64,000 bases of DNA from Mesorhabditis belari (Eukaryota; Nematoda; Chromadorea; Rhabditida; Rhabditidae), in assembly GCA_958450365.1 (NCBI GenBank), contig CAUEEP010000735.1:1183501-1247500 (forward strand), given 5' to 3'. Positions 11,871 through 21,485 of this stretch are shown piece by piece. A program made the position numbers and the translations under genes. Numbering within the stretch: position 1 is the stretch's first letter; each line of letters begins with the position of its first letter. Below the pieces are notes generated by a model. It was not told where the DNA came from, made no database searches, and saw only the letters and a program-made list of their open reading frames with translations.

Positions 11871-12544
11871 GAAAATCAGCCCTAAGAGCAGCCCAGGTCT
11901 ACCTTGCTAAAAGTATTGTAATCTAAAGGGAAATGTATCCTCGTTTATAACTGAATGCTTACATATTTCCGGACTGAGACTTTCCGGATTGGGGAATTCT
12001 TCAGTCATCAAAAAACAAGCACTCACTAAGAGTAAGAAAACCAGAAACAATTATGAATCCTAGACTCAATTGTCTCAGCTTTAGCCTTATATAAGTTCGA
12101 AACTTGAGAGATTTTGTCACTTGCAAATCTGACAAATCATTTCTGGCACAAAGCTGGACATTTTAAGTGTTTAACTTGACTGTTTAATTCATTTGATCTG
12201 GCCTTTGAGTAGTCAAATTTAGCGATTATCTTTTGCAAGCTAAAGAAATAAAAAGGATTGAATTGAGATATAAATTACAAATCAAATTCATTAAAAAATG
12301 AGCCCTGTTCTCGAGTAAAAATGGGAATAAACGTATGAACTTTTGATTTTGCAGAGACATTTAATAAGAAAAGCTTTAAATGGGCGTATTAACAAGAGGA
12401 AATCACTCATAGGATTATCATAATCGTGGGTTTGGTGAAGGATAGACTACAACTGAAATCAGCTAGGTAATAGAAGAATAAGATAGCATTACAGTAACCT
12501 TGTGTTAGTTCTAAAATAGGCTACGATTGCTTGGGTCTTTTGCT

Positions 12545-12950
12545 TCAGAAATTTGGGTAAACAGTTAAGGAGGAGTAAGGGAGGTTAAGTGCGTTGCACA
12601 TCGGCGCGAAAATGCGTTTTCTATCGGATTTTTCTGGGAGTACCTTTTTTAGATGTGGAAAACTGTGCTGATTCCGAATCTGAAGGAATTTTTCAAATCC
12701 CTCTGACAGAAATTTTTTAAATTTAGTTTTAGCGGTTTTTTTGATCATTTTGTATGGGAAATTTTGTGGTACCCTGCAGTTTGGGGCTCGTAACTCGACA
12801 AAGAGGGTCTAGAACCAAAAACGAAGGGATAAGTTTTGTTCTAGAGACTCTTACGAACATTTTGATGCAAAAATCATCAAATTTTCTCAACTCTACAAAA
12901 AGTTATAACATCTTTAAAGAAATTTTGCAAAATACACTAAAAACAGACGA
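12545..12950. repeat. Copy of a dispersed repeat marked by GATTCCGAATCTG
   Basis: Contains GTGCTGATTCCGAATCTG, which also marks the leader of the tRNA-carrying repeats at about 44515 and 62015. The minus-strand 67-codon open frame at 12545-12748 falls inside it and is not treated as a gene. Confidence 0.45.
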
Positions 12951-12956
12951 TTTTCC

Positions 12957-13072
12957 AGGCCAGGTCAGGCCAAAGCCAGGCCAGACCAGGCCAAGGGCAG
13001 CCAGATGGCGTGGCCTTGGCCTGGCCTGGCTTTGGCCTGACCCGGCGTGGAAAATCGTCTCTTCGTCCAGCC
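12957..13072. repeat. GGCCAGG-rich palindrome
   Basis: The left arm (CCAGGCCAGGTCAGGCCAAAG) is mirrored by the right arm (CTTTGGCCTGACC...), giving a GC-rich hairpin in AT-rich surroundings. Confidence 0.75.
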
Positions 13073-13156
13073 CTGCTCAATACACTAAGAGCATCAAAGA
13101 AATTGGTAAATTTGATCGTAAACTATGAATGAACTAATAAGTTCTTTGTCAGCTAG

Positions 13157-13264
13157 CTTTTGAAAGTGAATTTCCTTGGCGGAACTAAAGAAAAAGGGAA
13201 TTTTATTTACCGAGGAAATGCTCAAAGATTAAGTGCTCCCGAATGGGAAATCGGTACAAATTGA
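13157..13264 (+). CDS. Coding-like terminal exon candidate, 35 codons
   Basis: After an AG (13155-13156) the frame reads LLKVNFLGGTKEKGNFIYRG and on to ...SAPEWEIGTN, stopping at 13262-13264. Composition looks protein-like, but the acceptor is poor and no upstream exon was found. Confidence 0.25.
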   Translation, partial: LLKVNFLGGTKEKGNFIYRGNAQRLSAPEWEIGTN

Positions 13265-13341
13265 TAGAAAAATTACTTAAAAATAGTCAAGAAACTTTGT
13301 AGCAAGTCTTATAAAGTCAAAAATCTAATTTAGATGTTTAA

Positions 13342-13599
13342 AAACACAAAACGAAGAGGAAAATAGCTACAACACAAAGCAAACAGTCAATAGAAAGCAA
13401 AAGCGGAACATACGTGACTTGGTGGAAAAATCGAGCTGTTGGAGTCGACCCAGAAAAGAGATTGAAATGGAACTTGAACGTTTTTGAGAAGAAAGAAAAG
13501 GAGCCAGTTTCCTTTTGGCAAGCTAGATTGAAAATTCTTCTCTTTAAAAGTTTGGTTTTGTTTAAATTGTCAATCAATTATCATCCATTAAATATATAA
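13342..13599 (+). CDS. Uncertain open frame, 85 codons
   Basis: Opens after TAA at 13339-13341. It contains TYVTWWKNRAVGVDPEKR and a hydrophobic C-terminus. The complementary strand is open over the same interval, so the coding strand is not certain. Unrecognised. Confidence 0.25.
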   Translation, partial: KHKTKRKIATTQSKQSIESKSGTYVTWWKNRAVGVDPEKRLKWNLNVFEKKEKEPVSFWQARLKILLFKSLVLFKLSINYHPLNI

Positions 13600-14080
13600 C
13601 CTTTTTGCAACCGGAAATTTTGATTAGGCATTTTTCATCTCATCTTTTCATTACTATGCCGGAAATGGCCATTCATTTGGATGTTTGATTACTTTGGAGA
13701 TCTCATTGGATTTAAATATTCAGGAAGAATGTTTTGATAGAACTTTTGCATTAATATGTATTTGATGGAGGATTGTTGGCTTTATAAAGGACAATTCAGC
13801 AAGCCAGCAACGATTTTGATTCGAGGTTTGATGAAGTATCAGCTTGCGATTAAAGAAACTTCATCTTGAGATTAGCCTTTCTTCTTCTTTAGGTCACATT
13901 CTTCGAACAATTCATTCATCAGCCTCTTGTAAGAACTTCAGAAAGTTTCAGAAACTTTAGAAACTTCAGAAAGTAAAACTTTATGAACAAAAACATCCAA
14001 AAGACATCTAAAGACATCTCATCGAAAATTTTAACACATTTTTACCCCTTGTGCTGGACTAATTCTTAGGTTCATTTGAT

Positions 14081-14254
14081 ATGGCTTCTTTACTCTTTTT
14101 AGAAACAACTAATGCTTCAATTAACTTACAATTTTTACCAATTAAAAGCTCAATTGATCTTCTAAAAACAGCTTTTAACGAATTTGGAAATCCTTCCATT
14201 TTGTGGTTTTTTCGAGAGCAAGAAGTTGAGGGACCAAAAACGGAAAAGGACTAA
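14081..14254 (+). CDS. Small ORF, 57 aa, function unknown
   Basis: ATG 14081 to TAA 14252-14254. The peptide starts MASLLFLETTNASINLQFLP and continues with an aromatic, amphipathic stretch (AFNEFGNPSILWFFREQEVE) and a charged end. Residue composition looks coding despite the AT-rich setting. It lies upstream of another small candidate gene on the same strand (14495-15568). No family recognised. Confidence 0.4.
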   Translation: MASLLFLETTNASINLQFLPIKSSIDLLKTAFNEFGNPSILWFFREQEVEGPKTEKD

Positions 14255-14494
14255 TGATACAATTTGAGCACTTTCAGCCAAAGAAACCTCTTTTGATTTG
14301 ATAAGACAAAAGATAGAGCACAAAAAGTTACGATTGTAACCAAAATTTCAATTTAATTTGTCAATTTGTTTTTCTTTTTTTGACCATTTAACGAATTTTC
14401 GAAAAGAAAACACGAATTTCGGCTCAAATTCCTTAAAACGCATTCAAATTTGTTTAAAAAGATGTAAAATGAAACAATAAACAACTTTTATTTT

Positions 14495-15568
14495 ATGAAA
14501 ACCGTAACTAAATTAACCCTTGAATTATTTCTACTAAGAAAAATGGAAATGTCATATCAACGCTTGGTTGGAAGGTAAGTTCTGTCCGTTTTGTCCGGGA
14601 GAGGTTCTTAAACCTAACCAATCTACACCTGTTATAGCTCATTTGAAAGCTGAATTCAAGACGGAAAAATAGGAAAAACCTTTTCATTTCAATTCATACA
14701 GTTTTCAAGTTTTTGCAGGCGCTTTAGTGAGCTCAATGCCGAAATTGCGTTTCGATAGTTTTTTGTTTGGCAACATAGGCTAAAAACACGTTATTCCTAC
14801 TCAGCGCATTAAATTACCCTTAGAAACTAATTTTTGAGATTCTTGCGAAAAAAAGTCAAAATTTTTGTCGCCGGCCGGAATTGAACCCTTGAGCTTTTGG
14901 ATCGGAATCGACCTGAAGCAACCGTTGTGCCGTTTTTTTGCCTCTTTTTATTGCTTTCTTTCTTTTGCTGTACTATTTTACCTAAAAAAATAATAATAAA
15001 CAAAAATCAATTAAAAAACGAGAAAACGGCACAACGGTTGCTTCAGGCCGATTCCGGTCCAAAAGCTCAAGGGTTCAATTCCGGCCCGCAACAAAAATTT
15101 TGACTTTTTTTCGCAAAAATCTCAAAAATTAGTTTCTAAGGGTAATTTAATGCGCTGAGTACGAATAACGTGTTTTTAGCGTATGTTGTCAAACAAAAAA
15201 ACTATCGAAACGAAATTTCGGCACTGAGCTCACTAAAGCGCCTGTAAAAACTTTAAAACTGTATGAATTGAAAAAAGGTTTTTCCTATTTTTTTCCGTCT
15301 TGAATTCAGCTTTCAAATGAGCTATAACAGGTGTAGATTGGTTAGGTTTAAGAACCTCTCCCGGACAAAACGGACAGAACTTACCTTCCAACCCAATAAT
15401 ATAAGACGCGATTTAGGCTTTAAGCTTTGTCAAAGTCAAGGAGTTGCATGGTCAGATTCAAATCAAATCAAACTAGGATTTAAAGATTATGAATTCAAAG
15501 TGTTACAGTATCCTACAAAAGCCAAAAGAAAACAAAAGCCAAAAGATCAACTCCTCAAAAAAAACTAG
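14495..15568 (+). CDS. Candidate two-exon gene interrupted by a giant palindrome
   Basis: Exon 1 is 14495-14574 (ATG; MKTVTKLTLELFLLRKMEMS...) and exon 2 is 15406-15568. They join in phase 2/1 across AG|GTAAGT at 14574/14575 and AAG|A at 15405/15406, giving 80 codons with a Lys-rich C-terminus (KAKRKQKPKDQLLKKN). The 831-nt intron is nearly all palindrome (14564-15396), and the donor lies inside the palindrome's left end. The acceptor (ATAATATAAG) is weak for this genome. Alternative: two unrelated open frames separated by the element. A frame continuing past the stop (LKMFDPVTGVNRFF) suggests the 3' end may also be wrong. Confidence 0.3.
14873..14935 (-). tRNA. tRNA-like sequence in left arm of the foldback
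   Basis: The minus strand reads CACAACGGTTGCTTCAGG (D-arm-like), then AAGGGTTCAATTCCGGCC (T-arm). The acceptor stem is not complementary. It is a mirror copy of the right-arm sequence at 15028-15090. Confidence 0.3.
15028..15090 (+). tRNA. tRNA-like sequence in right arm of the foldback
   Basis: Mirror of 14873-14935: ACAACGGTTGCTTCAGG followed by a T-arm AAGGGTTCAATTCCGG. The anticodon arm is degenerate, so it is probably not a working tRNA. Confidence 0.3.
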
Positions 15569-15612
15569 CTCAAAATGTTTGACCCTGTTACCGGAGTGAA
15601 TCGTTTTTTTCT

Positions 15613-15837
15613 GTGAAGAGCACACAAAGGCTATTCTCAAAGCGGAAAAAGGAAAAGAATGACTGTCAGAATGCACTCAGCTCCTTTTTCACAATGTTCT
15701 TTTCAGTTTTTCGAGAACTTTTTCCATTTCTATACATGGTTTGTGATCATCGTGTGAGAATGGGGACAGTTCCCACTTTTTTACAACCACTTCACACGAG
15801 CGCTAAAAGAATTTCTTTCGAATCGGGAAAAGGATAA
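15613..15837 (+). CDS. Uncertain open frame, 74 codons
   Basis: GTG-start frame, open from 15583, with a basic N-terminus (KSTQRLFSKRKKEKNDCQN) and a hydrophobic middle (FFTMFFSVFRELFPFLYMV). There is no splice-supported link to the neighbouring candidate. It may be part of a gene whose structure I could not resolve. Confidence 0.25.
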   Translation: MKSTQRLFSKRKKEKNDCQNALSSFFTMFFSVFRELFPFLYMVCDHRVRMGTVPTFLQPLHTSAKRISFESGKG

Positions 15838-16136
15838 CGTTTTGTGCTCATCTTGGTCATTTTCTCTGACTTTTAGAGTCTACGAATAGAAATCCGTTGA
15901 ACAAATGTGATCGCTGAGCGTTTTTTGGGCAAATAATGGGTGCGGAAAGGTTTAGCGAATAGGAAAAGTCCTTTAAATCGATGAGAACACTAGTTTTTAT
16001 TGATTACTCGGCTGATTTTATTGATTACCCTGAGTTGCTTGGATCAAATTTGGTTTCTGACAATTTTTCTAATGGCTAAGACTCAAAATGTCATTGGTAA
16101 CAAGGTACTTGTGGCTAAAATTCCTCAAGAATCGGC

Positions 16137-16990
16137 GACCCTTTGTGGCTGAGTGGCTAAGAGTCTAGATTGTTGGCCAGAAAGCGCGGGTTCAATCCCC
16201 ACCGATGATGATTGTGTCATGCTAATCATGAAGGGACACCGTCGTTCCATTCCATGTTGTACAAAGACGAATCTGAGGTTTGAAATTGATTATATTTTGA
16301 TGGAATTGGTTGGAAAAGAGATAATTTGATGGAATTGGTTGGAAAAGAGATAAAATACTGTTCATAATTCAGGAATTTGTGACCGAATGGCTAAGCGTCT
16401 CGATTGCTGGCCAATCCTCACCGATGATGATTTTGTCATGCTAATCATGAAGGGACACCGTCGTTCCATTCCATGTTGTACAAAGACCGATCTGAGGTTT
16501 GAAATTAATCACATTTTGATGGAATTGGTTGGGAAAGAGATAAAATACTGTTCATAATTCAGGAATTTGTGACCGAATGGCTAGGAGCCTAAATTGCTGG
16601 CCAGAAAGGGCGGGTACCCGGAGGAAAGCTTTCACAGGTTTCGAAGTTTCAATATTTTAGTTAAGTTGTAGATAGCAGTAGCCATAAAGGCCGATCTGAG
16701 GTTCAAAATGAATCATATTTTGATGGAATTGGTTGAAAAAGAGATAAAATACTGTTTATAGTTCAGTAATTTGTGGCTGAATAGCTAAGAGTCTCGATTG
16801 CTGGCCAGAAAGCGTGGGTTCAATATCAATAATGATTTTGTCATGCTAATCATGAAGGAACACCGTCGTTCCATTCCATGTTGTACAAAGACCGATCTGA
16901 GGTTCGAAATGAATCATATTTTGATGGAATTGGTTGGGAAATCTCTTTGGAAAGAAAATTCTGCTCATAATTCAGTAATTTTGTTTAGAA
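16137..16990 (+). repeat. Tandem array of ~190-206-bp tRNA-containing units
   Basis: Four units each start with a tRNA-like block (TTTGTGGCTGAGTGGCTAAG, then GCGCGGGTTCAATCCCC) near 16150, 16371, 16561 and 16768. A conserved tail follows (CATGCTAATCATGAAGG, ACACCGTCGTTCC, TTTTGATGGAATTGGTTGG, GATAAAATACTGTTCATAAT). The T-arm survives in unit 1, is partly lost in unit 2, and is deleted or altered in units 3 and 4. This fits tandem growth of a tRNA-derived (SINE-like) unit. Confidence 0.75.
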
Positions 16991-17261
16991 ATGGTTAAAG
17001 AAGTGATTTTCCAAGCTGTTCTTAGATTTTTACACAATTCAATATAACTTTTCGTACAAGCTCTGGTTCAGAAAGCTGACAAAACTCAAAACTCTTTGTT
17101 CTTTTATTTGCTCTAAAGTTTATGACCAGTCGTAAAATAAGAATTGATCAAAATCCACTCGTTTCCATAATTTCCAATATTTCTAACTCCAATCTAACTC
17201 CAATCTAACTCCAATTTCTACCTTCTAATTTCAAATTAAGTCCCCAAATTGTTGGAGTTAA
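16991..17261. other. Upstream region of the secreted-protein gene
   Basis: AT-rich. Contains three CTAACTCCAAT direct repeats (17192-17218). No recognisable promoter element. Confidence 0.4.
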
Positions 17262-18959
17262 ATGTTTTGCATTCTTTTCTCTGTTTCATCTTTTCTTTTT
17301 TTCATTGGGTGCAAGGCGTGTTCCTCTCGAGAACGTAAGCAATTCAAAGACTTGAGTGTTTGTAATGTTTGAGGTCAGCTTGACACTAGCCACTTTTCAC
17401 ATCAAATCTTCAAAAGCTTTCAGATCAAATTAAATTAAAGAGCTTTGATGTTTCAGATCTTTAAAAATTAGCTAAAACCCAAGTTCTGTCTGCCCAGTAA
17501 GTGTAAATGACAAAAAACAAACGTTTTTTTGCTTTAAAATCACAAATAAACGACTCAGTTTTGCAAGTCTTTTGAAGTTATGAGTTGAAAGTTGAGTAAT
17601 AAAAATGATTTGTTTTGATTGTTTAATAAAATTACTTGATTAGCCTTGATTTAATTGTAAGTTTAGGCTAGATTTGACTAGATTTGACTAGATTTGGCTC
17701 GGTTTGATTAAAGTCACAATAACTTTTCAGCTCTTCACCTTGACTTCAGCCGTGATGAGCCCAATTCTATTATCGACGTTGATACAAATCTCTTAAACAA
17801 ATCTTTCTACAGCTCTTTTTGGGTAAATCTACTGTATGAACACTTTTTTACAAGTCATTTCAGACTCTAAAGCTTGTCTGTTCTCCACCGGCCGAATGGA
17901 CTTTTTGTGATATTGATTGTGGCTCCGGTGATCAAGCAATTGATGAAGCAAATGCAAGAGAGAACGCTAGAGATGACATTTTTGAAGCGGTGAAAATGAT
18001 CTTGCTTGGCAAATGAGCCTTATTAAACATTTTTTCAAGTTTGCTGTTAGCATTGCTTTTGAATGTTGTTAATGCCATAGTTGTTTCGGAGTTTTAAACT
18101 TAAAGAGCGTTGCAATAAGAAAACGTCGACTCGGGTGGTTATCGGACATCGGATAAGCCCTGCCCCTTTTGCCATTGGCAATCCAACTTTGACCTCAAAT
18201 ATCTTGGTGTTGGGCTGTTTAATTTACATGCTCTTGGTAGCATTGTATGCGCCAAGTCTTTCTCTATTGATTGGTACAAAAACTATTTAAATCTGACGGT
18301 CCAACACCAAGATATTTGAGCTTAAAGTTAAATTACCAATGGCAAAGGGGGCGTATAAAAGGTTATCCGTTAAGCCCCGCCCCTTTTGCCATTGGCAATC
18401 TGACTTTGAGCTCAAATATCTTGGTGTTGAGCTGTCCAATTTGAATAGTTTTCGTACCAATCGACAGAGAAAGACTTGGCTCTTCCAATGATCTCAAAAA
18501 TATACAAATTGAACAGCCCAACACCAAGATATTTGAGCTCAAAGTTGGATTGCCAATGGCAAAAGGGGCGGGGCGCTTATCAGATGTTGCACAATCACTC
18601 GGGTTGTCGCTTTAAAGTCTGACTCGAATACCGTGACACGTAATCCAATTTTATAGATGTTACCAAGGTCGCAAAGTTGGCTGTAATATTCAAAGATGAA
18701 AATCTAGGCCTACAATTAGTTACGGTAGCTAGGGCAGTACCGCTTAACGGGAAAAAGCCAACAAATCCTCTTTTAGCTCACCGAATCCTACAACACACTC
18801 GGTCTGGCTCCACCTTCCATTCAACTCATTTATCATCCCAAATCAATCAACATTAATCGAGGGAATCATCCCCCGAATGGACCAATTCTTTACATTCCTC
18901 GTCTCATCAATGGAACTCTTTCAAGAATGAATTATGAAGTCGAGGTGCATTTAGATTAA
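17262..18959 (+). CDS. Small secreted cysteine-containing protein, unknown family
   Basis: Exons 17262-17334, 17731-17822 and 17864-18016 join in matching phases through GT donors and TTTTCAG/TTTCAG acceptors and give a 105-aa frame. It starts with a signal peptide (MFCILFSVSSFLFFIGCKAC), so secretion is predicted. Exon 3 has three clustered cysteines (VCSPPAEWTFCDIDCGSG) and an Ala/Asp/Glu-rich helix-like stretch, ending in TGA at 18014-18016. Two further good exons follow: 18657-18724 and 18777-18959 (52-nt intron, phase 0; VTKVAKLAVIFKDENLGLQ and GPILYIPRLINGTLSRMNYE, stop 18957-18959). They could continue the gene if exon 3 uses a GC donor at about 18005 in the required phase, giving ~195 aa, or they may be a separate gene. 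A foldback cluster fills the gap between. No homologue recognised. Confidence 0.6.
18140..18592. mobile_element. Double foldback with CCAAT and GC-box-like arms
   Basis: Four copies, in alternating orientation, of GCCCCGCCCCTTTTGCCATTG followed by GGCAATC...CAAATATCTTGGTGTTG. They form two adjacent stem-loops (about 18148-18353 and 18365-18580). The same GCCAATGGCAAAAGGGGCGG core occurs once inside the Helitron-like element at about 1631-1653 (as TATTGGCAAAAAGGGGCGGG). No coding capacity. Confidence 0.8.
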
Positions 18960-19189
18960 ATAAGAATTTAGAAAAGAATTTCTTGACTTTCATTAAATGG
19001 GAAACGTTTTTGAGCACAAATCCCACTAATCCTCAAACTCACACAAATCCTCTCGACGGCAGAATGACAGTACCCGGGGGAAAGCTTTCACAAGTTTTGA
19101 ACAATCGATAAGTTGAGGGATGAGTAAAAAATAATTCAATTTTTCAGTTGAGTTGTAGATAACAGTAGCCATTAATAGATGAAGATAGT

Positions 19190-19655
19190 ACTGTAGAGTA
19201 GAGTTCGGAAAACAAAACTTAACCAAAACCAAAACCACCAAAACCAAAACCATAACAAAACCAAAACCAAAACAAACCAAAACCAAAACCAAAACTAACC
19301 AAAACTCGCCAATATATCGCGACTGGGAGGAGCTAGCGAAAATCTGTTTGCAGATTTGAAATCAGCATCCAAAAATCGATCCCATAGGCTATTTTTTGTT
19401 TCGAAATTTCGAGGTCGTGTTTTGGTCCTTTTTTCGGCCGCGAGATTTTGTGGAGTGAGAAAAAGTGAAAGGCAAATTTGCATTTTACATTAAAATTTGC
19501 ATTTACATTAAAATTTGCATTTTACAATTGCAAATTGAGTTTTGGTTTGTTTTGGTGTTTTGGTTTTGGTTTTGGTTTTGGTTGTTTTGGTTTTGGTTTT
19601 GGTCTGTTTTGGTTTTGGTTTTGTTTTCCGAACTCTACTGTAGAGTAATGTCTCT
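19190..19655. mobile_element. Foldback with (AACCAAA)n arms
   Basis: The left arm GTAGAGTTCGGAAAACAAAA plus AACCAAAACC repeats is mirrored at 19540-19645 (GGTTTTGG repeats, then TTTTGTTTTCCGAACTC). The ~230-bp centre includes three copies of ACATTAAAATTTGCAT. There is extreme purine/pyrimidine asymmetry on each arm. Confidence 0.85.
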
Positions 19656-20389
19656 TTATACCGCAACGTTTAAAGCACCTTTAAAACTAAACAAATATCA
19701 AGTTTTAAAATAAAGGATGATTTATTTTGATAAGTAAGCAAGAAATTAATGTCTTTTAATGCAGATTGAAGAGTTTGATAAGTTTTTTAAATGAAATTTA
19801 AATGTAATTTAAATGTAAATTTCAATCTAGAGCCTTCACAGTAACCATTCAAAGTACTCGATCTTTTGAAGTCAAAAATGTCAAACTTTTTGTGAATCTG
19901 GTAAATCTTATTGCTAAAAAAACAAAGATTTAGATTAAAATAGAACCTATATTGATGTAATTGAAAAATTTAGTTTAGAGGATTTTTAAAATTTAGATTT
20001 AAATCATACAGTAAATCCACAGAGAAAAAAGTGAAAAATCTCAAAGTTTTGATGAAATAGATAGGTCTAATTAACAAAATTAATCAATTTAGATAAAGTT
20101 TATAAAAGAATTGAAGAAATTGAAAGGTTTGTCTTAGAGGTTTTCTTTCAAATTTACTGTTAAATAAAGAGTGGCCCAGATACAGCAATCTTACAGCACT
20201 CAATTGCTGAAAACTCAAACTTTTGATGAAATAGATAGGTCTAATTAACAAAATCAATCAATTTAGATAAAGTTTATAAAAGAATTGAAGAAATTTAATG
20301 ATTTGGCTTAGAGATTTTCTTTCAAATTTACTGTTGAATTAGCTAAAAAAGCCCGATTTTTTATCATTTTTCAATCATTTATTTCTAAT
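19656..20389. other. AT-rich stretch with local duplication
   Basis: A ~130-bp segment (GATGAAATAGATAGGTCTAA ... GAATTGAAGAAATT) occurs twice, at about 20051-20130 and 20224-20300. No gene recognised. Confidence 0.5.
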
Positions 20390-20745
20390 TACTGGTTAAT
20401 GCTAAAGATATGTTTTATATCTCAAAAAATCACCCATTTTCTCTACTTTAATTTGATACCTAAGCGAGCAAAAACAAACGTACTGGTGTCAAGATCTGAA
20501 TGTTTATTTGAGAGTAAACTTAGACCACCCGGCACTCCGACGGGGGTCGTTCTACGAGTTTTTACGGTAATTCGGATAAAAGCTAGAGACAGAATTATGG
20601 TAGTTACGCATTCTCTCTACTTTAATTTGATACCTAAGCGAGCAGAAACAAACGTACTGGTGTCAAGATCTGAGTGTTTATTTGAGAGTGAACTTAGACT
20701 ACGCGATGTTTCTATAGGGGCTCTTCTATTAGAGGATTTATGGTA
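20390..20745. repeat. Dispersed repeat, two tandem partial units
   Basis: CTACTTTAATTTGATACCTA followed by AAGCGAGCAGAAACAAACGT and TTTATTTGAGAGTGAACTTA occurs at about 20438-20545 and 20616-20710, and again at 62630-62760. The end motif TTCTATTAGAGTATTTACGG also marks copies near 58900 (inverted) and 59160. The 150-codon open frame at 20399-20851 is a by-product of this repeat. Confidence 0.7.
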
Positions 20746-20869
20746 TTCTGTAGAAACTAACGTTCTTTATAATGTAACAAATCCCCCTGAAAGATCAAAG
20801 ACGTCATTTATCATCAAAGATAAACATGATCATAAAATCAAAAGCTCATAAGGCCTGCTGCAAAAGAAG

Positions 20870-21004
20870 ATGACTCTATTTACTGAAAAATCTTGTAGCG
20901 ATCAGCTCTCAAAAGCCAAGAAAAGACAGAAAATGACACAGAAATCACAAAACTCTCTTTCAGATCACCATCAATGTTTTCCCGCCACTCGCCGACTTTC
21001 ATAA
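20870..21004 (+). CDS. Small ORF, 44 aa, doubtful
   Basis: ATG 20870 to TAA 21002-21004, polar with a Ser/Gln/Lys bias (MTLFTEKSCSDQLSKAKKRQ). No splice context and unrecognised. Confidence 0.18.
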   Translation: MTLFTEKSCSDQLSKAKKRQKMTQKSQNSLSDHHQCFPATRRLS

Positions 21005-21485
21005 AAAACAATTGGCCAACTTTATGCTTCACAATTTGTCTTTGAAACGAAAAGCGAAATTTCGAGAACGGATTTCATTCTATTAGATTCAATTTCTTAA
21101 GCTCATTTGTTCTTGAGTTGTTTTTTATGCTTTAAAATGCAAAAATACCCCTTCAGGCATTCTGAAATTCAACTTTTTTCTATTGTCGCAACAGTGCAAA
21201 CTTTCAGCATAATAGTGAAATTTGAAGCTTGATTTGCTAGATCTCAAATGTTTACGAGATTTTCCATGATCAGCTTTTCAATCTTTCTCCGCTTTCTTTT
21301 TAATTTGGGTTTTGTTTTGGTAAACAATTTTGAAGCTTAAAGCTTAAAAGGGCTGGATTTGGTTTTTATTTTTTTTCCGAGTCAATTAACTATTTTTATT
21401 TGCACTTTGAAAATCTGTTTTGAATATTTGAAAAATATAGATAGTTATTCTTGGTTTGTTTTGACAAAAAGGAGAAATTTGGACT

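Larger units (their letters stand above)
14564..15396. mobile_element. Giant foldback element (arms ~370 bp)
   Basis: The left arm starting TTGGTTGGAAGGTAAGTTCT is repeated inverted at the right end (AGAACTTACCTTCCAACCCAA). The arms stay paired with few mismatches to a ~90-bp AT-rich loop at about 14940-15010. Each arm carries a tRNA-like sequence next to the loop, pointing outward. There is no transposase and no clear target duplication. A diverged single-arm relative is at about 49330-49520. Confidence 0.85.

Noticed and set aside
12545..12748. 67-aa minus-strand ORF
   Set aside because: It overlaps a dispersed repeat (GATTCCGAATCTG family) and has no conserved frame in other copies.
20399..20851. 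150-codon ORF with an internal protein repeat
   Set aside because: The repeat is a dispersed DNA repeat also found at 62575-62760, where the frame is not kept.
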